Below, piece by piece: positions 46,828-59,100 of a stretch of DNA of 64,000 bases. The stretch is from Hordeum vulgare subsp. vulgare (Eukaryota; Streptophyta; Magnoliopsida; Poales; Poaceae), in the NCBI RefSeq assembly GCF_904849725.1, contig NC_058518.1:390835581-390899580 (forward strand), given 5' to 3'. Below the pieces are notes generated by a model, which saw only the letters and a list, made by a program, of their open reading frames with translations, was not told the DNA's origin and ran no database searches. The translations under genes and the position numbers were made by a program. Numbering within the stretch: position 1 is the stretch's first letter; each line of letters begins with the position of its first letter.

Positions 46828-48079
46828 GTGGTCTCAGAGCTAGGTTCATGCGTAGATGTCTTCTCGAGTAGAACACAAAAGTTTTTGTGGGCGGTGATAT
46901 GCGTTTTGCTGCCCTCCTTAGTCTTTTCTTGATTCCGCGGTATTGTTGGATTGAAACGGCTTGGACCGACATTACTCGTACGCTTACGAGAGACTGTTTT
47001 CATCGCTACGAGTAACCCCGTTGCTCAAAGATGACTGGCAAGTGTCATTTTCTCCAAATTTAGTTGAATCCGATTTGACCGAGGAGGTCCTTGGATGAGG
47101 TTAAATAGCAATTCATATATCTCCGTTGTGGTGTTTGCGTAAGTAAGATGCGATACTAATAGATACCCATGGTCACCACGTAAAACATGCAACAAAAATT
47201 AGAGGACGTCTAACTTGTTTTGCAGGGTATGCTTGTGATGTGATATGGCCAACGATGTGATGTGATATATTGGATGTATGATATGATCATGTTGTAATAG
47301 TTAATATCGACTTGCACGTCGATGGTACGGCAACCGGCAGGAGCCATAGGGTTGTCTCTAAACTAACATTTGTGCTTGCAGATGCGTTTACTATATTGCT
47401 AGGACGTAGCTTTAGTAGTAATAGCATGAGTAGCACGACAACCCCGATTGCGACACGTTGATGGAGATCATGATGATGGAGATCATGGTGTGGCGCCGGT
47501 GACAAGAAGATCGTGCCGGTGCTTTGTTGATGGAGATCAAGGAGTACGTGATGATGGCCATATCATGTCACTTATGAATTGCCTGTGATGTTAATCCTTT
47601 ATGCACCTTATCTTGCTTAGAACAACGGTAGCATTATGAGGTGATCTCTCACTAAAATTTCAAGACGAAATTGTGTTCTCCCCGACTGTGCACCATTGCG
47701 ACAGTTCTTCGTTTCGAGACACCACGTGATGATCGGGTGTGATAGACTCAACATTCACATACAACGGGTGCAAAACAGTTGCACACGCGGAACACTCGGG
47801 TTAAGCTTGACGAACCTAGCATGTGCAGACATGGCCTCGAAACACATGAGACCGAAAGGTCGAGCATGAGTCGTATAATTGATATGATTAGCATAGAGAT
47901 GCTTACAACTAAAACTATTCTCGACTCACGTGATGATCGGACTTGAGATAGTGGATTTGGATCATGTACCACTCAAATGACTAGAGAGATGTACTTTTTG
48001 AGTGGAGTTCTGAAGTAATATGATTAATTGAACTAATTGTCATGAACTTAGTCTAATGGTCTTTGCGAATTACGATGTA
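46828..48079 (+). other. Primer-binding site and leader of the decayed Angela element
   Basis: TGGTCTCAGAGC at 46829-46840, one change from TGGTATCAGAGC. The leader is a long non-coding stretch matching the inverted leader at 2791-4048. Confidence 0.85.
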
Positions 48080-51000
48080 GCTTGCGCGATAGCTCTACTG
48101 TTTTTAATATGTTCCTAGAGAAAATTTAGTTGAAAGTTGATAGTAGCAAACTTTGCAGACTGAGTCTGCAAAACCGAGGATTGTCCTCATTGCTGCGCAG
48201 AAGGCTTATGTCCTTAATGCACCACTCGGTGTGCTGCACCTCGAGCGTCGCCTGTGGATGCTGTGAACATCCGACATACACGTTTCTGATGACTACACGA
48301 TAGTTCAGTACAAAATACTTAATGGCTTAGAAGCAAGGCGCCGAAGACGTTTTGAAACGTCGCGGAACATAAGTGATGTTCTAAAGAGATGAAATTGTGA
48401 TTTCATGCTTGTGCCCTTGTTAAGAGGTATGAGACCTCCGACAAGATTCTTTGTCCATGAAGTAAAGGAGAAAAGCTCAATCATTGAGCGTGTGCTCAGA
48501 TTGTCTGAGTACGACGATCGCTTGAATCAAGTGGGAGTTAATCTTCCAGATGAGATAGTGATGGTTCTCCAAAGTCACTGCCACCAAGCCGTGAGAGCTT
48601 CGTGATGAACTATAACATATCAAGGATAGATACAATGATCCTTGAGCGATTCGCGATGTTTGACACTGCGAAAGTAGAAATCAAGAAGGAGCATCAATAG
48701 TTGATGGTTAGTAAAACCACTAAGTTTCAAGAAAGGCAAGGGCTAGAAGGGATACTTCGTGAAACGGCAAAACAGTTGTTGCACTAATGAAGAGACCCAA
48801 GATTAAACCCAAACCCGAGACTAAGTGCTTCTATAATGAGGGGAACGGTCACTGAGGCGGAGCAACTCTAGATCCTTGGTAGATAAGAAGGTTGGCAAAA
48901 GTCGAAAGAAGTATATTTGATATACATGATGTTGATGTGTACTTTACTAGTACTCCTAGTAGCACGAGGGTATTGGATACCGGTTCGGTTGCTAAGTGAT
49001 TAGTAACACGAAATGAAAGCTACGGCATAAACGGAGACTAGCTAAAGGCGAGGTGACGATACGTGTTGGAAGTGTTTTCAAGGTTGATATGATCAAACGC
49101 CGCACGCTCCCTCTACCATCGGGATTGGTGTTAAACCTAAATAATTGTTATTTGGTGCTTGCGTTAAGCATGAACATGATTGGATCGTGTTTATTGCAAT
49201 ACGATTATTCATTTAAAGAGAATAATGGTTACTCTATTTGCTTGAATAATCACCTTCAATGGTTTATTGAATCTCGATTGTAGTGTTACACATGTTCATG
49301 ATATTGGTGCCAAAAGATACGAGGTAATGATGATAGTACCACTTACCTGTGGCACTGCCGCTTGAGTCATGTTGGTATAAATTGCATGAAGAGGCTTCAT
49401 GCTGATAGATCTTTATACTCACTTGATTTTGAATCACTAGTGACATGCAAATCACACCACATGAGCAAGGCCTTGTTTTCATTGAGATGAAATAAGATAG
49501 TAACTTGTTGGAAGTGATACATTTTGATGTATCCAGTCCAATGGGTGTTGAGGCACGCAGTGGATGTCATTATGTTCTTACTTCAATGACGATTTGAGTA
49601 GATACAAGAGTATTTACTCAATGAATCACAAGTCTAAAATATTGAAAAGTTCAATTCTGTTTCAGGAGTGAAGTTCGTCGTAACAAGAGGATAAACTGTC
49701 TACGATATGATCATAGAAATGAATATCTGAGTTACGAGTTTTGGTACGCAGTTAAGACAATGTGGAAATTGTTTCGTAGTTCATGCCACCTGGAACATCA
49801 TAGTGTAATGATGTGTCTGAACGTCATAGCCACGCACTATTTGGTATGGTGCATGCTATGATGTCTCTTATTGAATTACCACTATCGTTTATGGGTTATG
49901 CATTAGAGACAACCGCATTCACTTTAAATAGGGCACCGCATATTTCCGTTGAGATGACACAGTATAGATTGAGGTTTAGAGAAATCTAAACTGCCGTTTC
50001 TTGAAAGTTTGGGGCTTCGACACTTATGTGAAAAAGTTTCAGTCTGATAAGCTCGAACCCAAAGCGGATAAATGCATCTTCATAGGATATCCAAAACAGT
50101 TGGGTACATCTCCTATCTCAGATCCGAAAGCAAAGTGTTTGTTTCTAGAAACGGATCCTTTCTCGAGGAAAGCTTTCTCTCGAAAGAATTGAGTGGGAGG
50201 GTTGTGGAACTTGATGAGGTTATTGAATCATCACTTCACCCAGTGTGTAGCAGGGCGCAGGAAGTTGTTCCTGTGGCGCCTACACCAATTGAAGTGAAAG
50301 CTGATGATGGTGATCATCGAGCATCGGATCAAGTTACTACAAACCTCGTAGGTTGAAAAGGTCACGTACTACTGCAGAGTGGTACAGTAACCCTGTCTTG
50401 GAGGTCATGTTGTTGAGCAACAGTGAACCTACGAGATATGGAGAAAGCAATGGTGGGCCCGGATTCTGACAAATGGCTGGAAGCCATGAAATCCGAGAGA
50501 GGATCCATGTATGAAAACAAAGTGTAGACTTTGGAAGAACTACTTGATGGTCATAGGACTATTGAGTAAAGATGGATCTTTAGAAGGAAGACAGACGATG
50601 ATGGTGATAAGTCACTATTAACAAAACCTCGACTTGTCACAAAGATGTTTCCGACAAGATCAAACAGTTGACTATGATGAGACTTTCTCACTCGTAGCGG
50701 TGCTAAAAGTCTGTTAGAATTATGTTAGTAGTTGCTGCATTATTTATGAAATATTGCACGTAGGATGTACAAAACATTGTTTCCTCGACGGTTTCCTTGA
50801 GCAAACATTGTATGTGATACAACCAGGAGGTTTTGTCGATCCTAAAGATACTAGCAAGTATGCAAGCTCCAGTGACCCTTCAATGGACTGGTGCAAGCAT
50901 CTCGGAGTTGGAATATACACTTTGATGAGATGATCAAAGATTTTGGGTTTGTACAAGGTTTATGAGAAACTTGTATTTCCAAAGAAGTGAGTGGGAGCAC

Positions 51001-51770
51001 TATAGAATTTCTGATAAGTATATGTGGTTGACATCTTGTGGATCGGAAGTAATGTAGGATTTTTGTAAAGCATACAAGGTTGTTTGAAAGGAGTTTTCAA
51101 AGGAATACCTAGATTGCACTACTTGAACGTTGAGCATCAAAAATCTATGGAGATAGATCAAAAGCGCTTAATGGAAGTTTCAACAAGATGCATGCCTTGA
51201 CAAGTTTTTTGAAAGAGTTCAAAATAGATCAGCAAAGAAGGAGTTCTTGGTTGTGTTGTAAGGTGTGAATTTGAGTAAGACTCAAAACCCGACCACGGCA
51301 GAATAAAGAGAATAGACGAAGGTCGTCTTCTATGCCTTAGCCGTAGACTCTAAAGTATGCCATGCTGAGTACCGCACCTGATGTGTGCCTTGCAGCAAGT
51401 CTGTTAAGAGGTACACAGAGTGATCCAGGATTGAATCACTGATCAACGGTCAAAGTTATCCTTAGTAACTAAATGTACTAAGGAATTTTTCTCGATTATG
51501 GAGGTGGTTAAAGAGTTGGTCGTAAAGGGTTACGTCGATGCAAGCTTTGACACTAATCCGAATAACTATGAGTAGTGAAATGGATTCGTATAGTAGAGTA
51601 GATATTTGGAGCATTTCCGAATAGCACGTAGTAGCAGCATCTATAAGATGATATAAAGATTTGTAAAGAACGCACGGATCTGAAAGTTCCAGAACCGTTG
51701 ACTAAAACCTCTCTCACGAGCAAGACGTGATCAGACCCCATAACTATATGGGTGTTGGATTCGTTGAAAT
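48080..51770 (+). pseudogene. Decayed Angela gag-pol remnant
   Basis: Collinear with intact Copia gag-pol but with many stops and frameshifts, so no frame exceeds about 95 codons. Recognisable pieces: gag start near 48080; gag middle 48405-48605 (KEKSSIIERVLRLSEYDDRL); zinc-knuckle relic near 48815-48865; integrase linker near 49330-49450; FWGYALETTAFT-like DNA near 49888; KLEPKADKCIFIGYPK near 50049; RT start near 50690; and the YVDD site changed to Y-V-V-D at 51021-51032. The RNase H block GYVDASFDT lies near 51528 and the tail near 51690-51765. The loss of the catalytic Asp alone would abolish polymerase activity. Confidence 0.85.
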
Positions 51771-51804
51771 CACATGGTGATGTGAACTAGATTATTGACT
51801 CTAG

Positions 51805-51818
51805 TGCAAGTGGGAGAC
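51805..51818 (+). promoter_or_regulatory. Polypurine tract of the decayed Angela element
   Basis: TGCAAGTGGGAGAC directly before the 3' LTR. The WIS-type element has GTGCAAATGGGAGAC at the same place. Confidence 0.85.
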
Positions 51819-53628
51819 TGTTGGAAATATGCCCTAGAGGCAATAATAAATTAGTTATTATTATATTTCTTGGTTCATGATAATCGTTTATTATCCATGC
51901 TATAATTGTATTGAATGAAGACTTATATACATGTGTGGATACATAGACAAAACACTGTCCCTAGCAAGCCTCTAGTTGGCTAGCCAGTTGATCAAAGATA
52001 GTCCGGGTCTTCTGATTATGAACAAGGTGTTGTTGCTTGATAACTGGATCACGTCATTACGAGAATCACGTGATGGACTAGACCCAAACTAATAGACATA
52101 GCATGTTGATCGTGTCATTTTGTTGCTACTGTTTTCTGCGTGTCAAGTATTTGTTCCTATGACCATGAGAACATATAACTCACTGACATCGGAGGAATGC
52201 TTTGTGTGTATCAAACGTCGCAACGTAACTGGGTGACTATAAAGATGCTCTACAGGTATCTCCGAAGGTGTTCGTTGAGTTAGTATGGATCGAGACTGGG
52301 ATTTGTCACTCCGTGTGACGGAGAGGTATCTCGGGGCCCACTCGGTAATACAACATCACACACAAGCCTTGCAAGCAATGTGATTTAGTGTAAGTTGCGG
52401 GATCTTGTATTACGGAACGAGTAAAGAGACTTGCCGGTAAACGAGATTGAAATAGGTATGCGGATACTGACGATCGAATCTCGGGCAAGTGACATACCGA
52501 AGGACAAAGGGAATGACATACGGGATTATATGAATCCTTGGCACTGAGGTTCAAACGATAAGATCTTCGTAGAATATGTGGGATCCAATATGGGCATCCA
52601 GGTCCCGCTATTGGATATTGACCGAGGAGTCACTCGGGTCATGTCTACATAGCTCTCGAACCCGCAGGGTCTGCACACTTAAGGTTCGACGTTGTTTTAT
52701 GCGTATTTGAGTTATATGGTTGGTTACCGAATGTTGTTCGGAGTCCCGGATGAGATCACGGACGTCACGAGGGTTTCCGGAATGGTGCAGAAACGAAGAT
52801 TGATATATAGGATGACCTCATTTGATTACCCGAAGGTTTTCGGAATTGTCGGGAATGACGAATGGGTTCCGGGTGTTCACCGGGGGGGCAACCCACCCCG
52901 GGGAAGCCCATAGGCCTTGGGGGTGGCGCACCAGCCCTTAGTGGGCTGGTGGGACAGCCCAAGAAGGCCCTATGCGCCATAGGAAGAAAATCAAAGAGAA
53001 AAGAAAAAAAAGGAGGAGGTGGGAAAAGGGGGAAGGACTCCTCCTTCCAAACCTAGTTGGATTCGGTTTGGAAGGGGAGGACTCCCCCCCCCCTTGGCTC
53101 GGCCGAACTCTTTGAGGGTCCTTGGAACCCAAGGAAAGGCTCCCCCTCTTCCCCCTATATATACGGAGGTTTTAGGGCTGGTTTGAGACAACTTTGCCAC
53201 GGCAGCCCGACCACATATCTCCACGGTTTTGCCTCTAGATCGCGTTTCTGCGGAGCTCGGGCGGAGCCCAGCTGAGATTAGATCACCACCAACCTCCGGA
53301 GCGCCGTCACGCTGCCGGAGAACTCATTTACCTCTCCGTCTCTCCTGTTGGATCAAGAAGGCCGAGATCATCGTCGAGTTATACGTGTGCTAAACGCGGA
53401 GGTGCCGTCCGTTCGGCACTAGATCGTGGGACTGATCGCGGGACGGTTCGTGGGGCGGATCGAGGGACGTGAGGACGTTCCACTACATAAACCGCGTTCA
53501 CTAATGCTTCCGCTGTGCGATCTACAAGGGTACGTAGATCGAATATCCCCTCTCGTAGATGGACATCACCATGATAGGTCTTCGTGCGCGTAGGAAAATT
53601 TTTGTTTCCCATGCGACGTTCCCCAACA
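51819..53628 (+). repeat. 3' LTR of the decayed Angela element
   Basis: TATA box at 53155-53164. Relative to the 5' LTR it lacks about 11 bp near 52850 (a GTACCGGGAAT-like unit) and has scattered substitutions, denser in the last 400 bp. Confidence 0.96.
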
Positions 53629-54885
53629 ACATCATCATGAGCTCAATGTGATTAACAAGTTAGTCGTAGGATGACGTGCTACAGAATGAGTAAAGGGACT
53701 TACCGGTAACAAGATTGAATAAGGTATAGGTATACCGACGATCGAATCTCGGGCAAGTTCTATACCGACAAACAAAGGGAATTATATATGGGATTGATTG
53801 AATCCTTGACATCGTGGTTCATCCAATGAGATCATCGTGGAGCAAGTGGGACCCACCATGGGTATCCAGACCCCGCTGATGGTTATTGGCCGGAGAGGTG
53901 TCTCGGTCATGTCAGCATGTTTCCCGAACCCGTAGGGTCTACACACTTAAGGTACGATGACGCTAGGGTTATAGGGAATTTTTATACGGGGTTACTGAAA
54001 GTTGTTCTGAGCCCCAGATGAGATCCCGGACATCGCGAGGAGCTCTGGAATGGTCCGGAGGTAAAGATTGATATATAGGATGGATGGTTTTGGACACCGG
54101 AAATGTTTCGGGCGTCACCGATAGCGTACCAGGACAACCGGAACCACCGGAAATGGTCCCGGTGGTCCACCGGGAGGGGCCACCAGCCCCAAGAGGTAGC
54201 ATGGGCCAAAAGGTGGAGGGCAACCAGCCCAAAGTGGGCTGGTGTGCCTCCCACAAAGGGGCCCAAGGCGCAGGAGGTGGAGGGGGGGAAACCCTAGGCG
54301 CTGGTGGGCCTAAGGCCCACCTAAGGGTGCGCCACCCCCTCCCCCTGCCCTGGCCGCTGCACCTCCCATATGGGGGGATGCCGCACCACCTAGGGTGGGA
54401 ACCCTAGGGGTGGAACCCCCCCCCCCCATCCCCTCCTCCTATATATACCTAGGGGTTTGGGGCTATTTTGCACACGGTTTCTTCTCTCCCTCGGCGCAGC
54501 CCTGCTCCTCTCCTTCCTCCTCCTCTCACGGTGCTTGGCGAAGCCCTGCCGGGAGACCTCGTCTCTCCATCGACACCACGTCGTCGTGCTGCCGGAGATC
54601 TTCCCTAACCTCTCCCCCTTCCTTGCTGGATCACGGTGCGGGAGACGTCACCGGGCTGCACGTGTGTTGAACGCGGAGGTGCCATGGTTCGACACTAGAT
54701 CGGAATAACACCGCGATCTGAATCGCCGCGAGTACGACTCCATCAACCGCGTTCTAGCAACGCTTCCGCTTAGCGATCTTCAAAGGTATTAAGATGCACT
54801 CACCCCTCTCTCATTGCTGGTCTCTCCATAGGAAGATCTGAATATGGCGTAGGAAAATTTTGAATTTATGCTACGTTACCCAACA

Positions 54886-56137
54886 GTGGCATCCGAGCGA
54901 GGTTTTCTATGCGTAGATTCTATGCACGAGTAGAACACAAAAGGTTGTGGGCTATGATTTGTCAATTGCTTGCCGCTATTAGTCTTATTCTTTTTCGACG
55001 GTATTGTGGGATGAAGCGGCCCGGACCGACCTTACACGCACGCTTACGTGAGACTGGTTCCACCGACAGACATGCACACCATACATAAAGGTGGCTAGCG
55101 GGTCTCTGTCTCTCCTACTTTAGTCGGATTGGATTTGATGAAAAGGGTCCTTATGAAGGGTAAATAGCTTTGGCATATCATCATTGTGGCTGTCACGTAG
55201 GTAAGAAGGCGTTCTTGCTAGAAACCCAAATCAGCCACGTAAAACTTGCAACAACAATTAGAGGACGTCTAACTTGTTTTTGCAGGGTTTGACATGTGAT
55301 GTGATATGGCCAAAGTTGTGATGTTGCATGTATGATGTATGAGATGATCATGTTATTGAATAGGTTTCACGACTTGCATGTCGATGAGTATGACAACAGG
55401 CAGGAGCCATAGGAGTTGTCTTAATTTATTGTATGAGATGCAACGCCATGTGCTTACTACTTACTTCATTGCTAACGGTTAGCTATAGTAGTAGTGATAG
55501 TAGTAGTTGGCGTGACGACTTCACGGAGACACGATGATGGAGATCATGGCGTCACACCGGTGACAATGATGATCATGCGATGCCTGAAGATGGAGATCGA
55601 AAGAGCAAAGATGATAATGGCCATATCATGTCACTATATGATTGCATGTGATGTTTATCATGTTTTTCATCTTATTGCTTAAAACGACGGTAGCATAATA
55701 AGATGATCCCTCTTAAAATTTCGAGAATGTATTCCCCTAAGTGTGCACCATTGCGAAGGATCGTTGTCTCGAAGCACCATGTGATGGTCGAGTGTGATAG
55801 ATTCTAACGTTCGCATATAATGGGTGTAAGCCAGATTTACACACGCGAAACACCTAGGTTGACTCGACGAGCTTAGCATGTACAGACATGACCTCAAATA
55901 CAAGAGACCGAAAGGTCGAACATGATTCGTATGGTTGAATACGATCAGCATGAAGTTGCTCACCATGGTGACTAGTCCGTCTCACGTGATGATCGGACAC
56001 GGGTTAGTCAACATGGATCATGTATCACTTAGATGACTAGAGGGATGTCGATTTAAGTGGGAGTTCATACTTAATTTTATTAAATGAACTTAATTGTCAT
56101 GAACTTAGTCTAAAAGTTGTCTTTATAAATATTGTAG
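54886..56137 (+). other. Primer-binding site and leader of the WIS-type element
   Basis: TGGCATCCGAGC at 54887-54898 corresponds to the initiator tRNA-Met site with two changes. The leader is non-coding and shares the CTTGTTTTTGCAGGG and GATCGGAC blocks with the Angela leaders. Confidence 0.8.
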
Positions 56138-59100
56138 ATGGCCAACGTCAACCTCAATTTCAACGCATTCCTAGAGAAAAACGAGCTGAAAGATGATGGT
56201 AGCAACTATGCGGACTGGGTCCGCAACTTGAAGCTCATCCTTGAAGCAGCTAAATAGGCTTATTTCCTTGATGCGCCGCTAGGTGACCCTCCCACTCCCA
56301 CAGCAGCCCAGGACATTCTAAACGTCTGGCAAACACGGAGTGATGACTACTTGATACGTCTCAAACGTATCTATAATTTTTTATGGTTTCACGCTGTTAT
56401 CTTGCCTTCTTTGTATGTTTTATGTACCTTTTTATATATTTTTGGGACTAACTTATTATACATCAAGCAGTTGCCATCAAGGGTAAAAAGATGGGGTTTT
56501 ATCATTGGTTTGAGATTATCCCTCTACATCATGTCATCTTGCTTAAGGCGTTACTCTGTTCTTATGGACTTAATACACTAGATGCATGCTGGATAGCGGT
56601 CGACGTGTGGAGTAATAGTAGTAGATGCAGAAAGTATCGGTCTAGTTGTTTCGGACGTGATGCATATAGAAATAATCATTGCATAGATATCGTCACGACT
56701 CTGCACAGTTCTATCAATTGCTTGACAGTAATTTGTTCACCCACCGTTTACTTGCTTTTATGAGAGAAGTCACTAGTAAACACTACGGCCCGCGGTTCTA
56801 TTCACATCCATCGTTTATATCTCCCCTTTTACTTTGCTTTGTTACTTTTTTGCTTTCAGTTCTCACTTGGCAAACAATCTATAAGGGATTGACAACCCCT
56901 TCATAGCGTTGGGTGCAAGCTTTTGAGTTTGTGCAGGATCTTGAGATACTCTTCCGCCGGATGGATACCTTGGTTCTCCAACTGAGGGAAATACTTACCG
57001 TCGCTGTGCTACATCACCCTTTCCGCTTCGAGGGAACACCAACGCAAGGCTCCAAGGCCACGGGGGAAATCCTTTGCATACTTGCCTAGGAAGTCCCTTG
57101 AGGCGTAGCCGTAGCTGAAGGATTCCTGGTGCCGTCGACACAACTATTTTTGGCGCCGTTGCAACGGATACACAGCAAACATCACTACTCTTTGGTCAGG
57201 TGTGGCATGTTATACAGTTTGGAAACGGGGATCCAAAGGCGTTTTGAGCAACACGGTGCATATGAGATGTTCCAAGAGCTGAAACTGGTTTTTCAAGCTC
57301 ATGCCCGTGTCGAGAGATATGAAGTCTCCGACAAGTTCTTTAGCTGTAAGATGGAGGAGAACAGTTCTGTCAGTGAGCACATACTCAAAATGTCTGGGTT
57401 ACACGGTCGTCTGACTTCACTTGGAGGCAAACTTCCGGATGATGCTATGATTGACAGAATCCTCCAGTCTCTCTCACCAAGCTACAAAGGTTTTGTGCTG
57501 AACTACAACATACAAGGGATGGAGAAGACCATTCCCGAGTTGTACTCGATGCTCAAGTCTGCAGAGGTAGAAATCAAGAAAGAGCATCAAGTGTTGATGG
57601 TCAACAAGACCACAAGTTTCAAGAAGGGCAAGGGTAAGAAGAACTTCAAGAAAGACGACAAAGCCGTTGCCGCGCCCGGTAAGCCAGATGTTGGGAAGAA
57701 GAAAAAGAATGGACCCAAGCCTGAGACTGAGTGCTTCTATTGCAAGGGAAAAGGTCACTGGAAGCGGAACTGCCCCAAGTACTTAGCGGACAAGAAGGCC
57801 GGCAACGTTAAAGGTATATGTGATATACATGTTATTGATGTGTACCTTACCAGCGCTCGTAGTAGCTCCTGGGTATTTGATACCGGTGTTGTTGCTCACA
57901 TTTGCAACTCAAAGCAGGAACTGCGAAATAAGTGGAGACTGGCCAAGGACGAGGTGACGATGCGCGTCGGGAATGGCTCCAAGGTCGATGTGATCGCCGT
58001 CGGCACGCTACCTCTACATCTACCGTCGGGATTAGTTTTAAACCTTAATAATTGTTATTTAGTACCATCTTTGAGCATGAATATTGTATCAGGGTCTTGC
58101 TTAATGCGAGACAGCTACTCATTTAAGTCAGAGAATAATGGTTGTTCTATTTATATGAGTGATATGTTTTATGGTCATGCTCCGCTGGTAAAAGGGTTAT
58201 TCTTGATGAATCTTGATCATGATGTTACACATATTCATAGTGTGAGTACCAAAAGATGTAAAGTTGATAATAATAGTCCCACATACTTGTGGCACTACCG
58301 CCTTGGTCATATCGGTGTTAAGCGCATGAAGAAGCTCCATACTGATGGACTATTAGAGTCTCTTGAGTTTGAATCATTTGACACATGCGAACTGTGCCTC
58401 ATGGGCAAGATGACTAAGACTCCATTCTCAGGAATAATGGAGAGAGGGACCGACTTATTGGAAACAATACATACTGATCTGTGTGGTCCAATGAACGTTG
58501 AAGCTCGCGGTGGCTATCGTTATGTTCTCACTCCCACCGATGATTTAAGTAGGTATGGGTATATCTACTTGATGAAGCACAAATCTAAGACGTTTGAAAA
58601 GTTCAAGGAATTTCAGAGTGAGGTTGAGAATCAACGTGACAGAAAAATTAAGTGTCTACGATCTGATCGTGGAGGAGAATATTTGAGTCACGAGTTTGGC
58701 ACACAACTAAGGAAGTGTGGAATCGTTTCACAACTAACGCCGCCTGGCACACCGCAACGCAACGGAGTGTATGAACGTTGTAATCGCACTTTATTAGATA
58801 TGGTACGATTTATGATGTCTCTTACCGACTTGCCGCTATCATTTTGGGGATACGCATTAGAAACTGCAGCATTCACTTTAAATAGGGCACCGTCTAAATC
58901 CGTTGAGACGACACCGTAGGAACAATGGTTTGGCAAGAAACCTAAGTTGTTGTTTCTTAAAGATTGGGGTTGCGATGTTTATGTGAAGAAACTTAAACCA
59001 GAGAAGCTCGAACCCAAAGCGGAGAAATGATATTCATAGGATACCCTAAGGAAACTATTGGGTGTACCTTCTATCTTAGATCCGAAGGTAAAACCTTTGT

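Larger units (their letters stand above)
45016..53628 (+). mobile_element. Complete Angela-type Copia element (8613 bp) with decayed coding region
   Basis: LTRs 45016-46827 (1812 bp) and 51819-53628 (1810 bp) differ by roughly 2-3% by eye. Perfect target duplication ACATC (45011-45015, 53629-53633). It has a primer site, a leader, a gag-pol remnant and a polypurine tract in the correct order. The remnant is riddled with stops and indels while the LTRs are nearly alike, which suggests mobilisation in trans after coding decay. Confidence 0.95.
44904..54885 (+). repeat. WIS-type Copia LTR lacking its first ~420 bp, split by an Angela element
   Basis: Parts 44904-45015 and 53629-54885 together match 60769-62116. 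The target word ACATC is duplicated at 45011-45015 and 53629-53633. It has a TATA box CTATATATAC at 54439-54448 and ends GTTACCCAACA at 54885, before a primer site. It therefore serves as the 5' LTR of the element to the right. Confidence 0.88.

Noticed and set aside
54084..54407. Proline/glycine-rich frames in the WIS-type LTR (also 61332-61553 and 63060-63337)
   Set aside because: Compositional artefacts of GC-rich LTR U3 sequence. The frames are not conserved between the two LTR copies.
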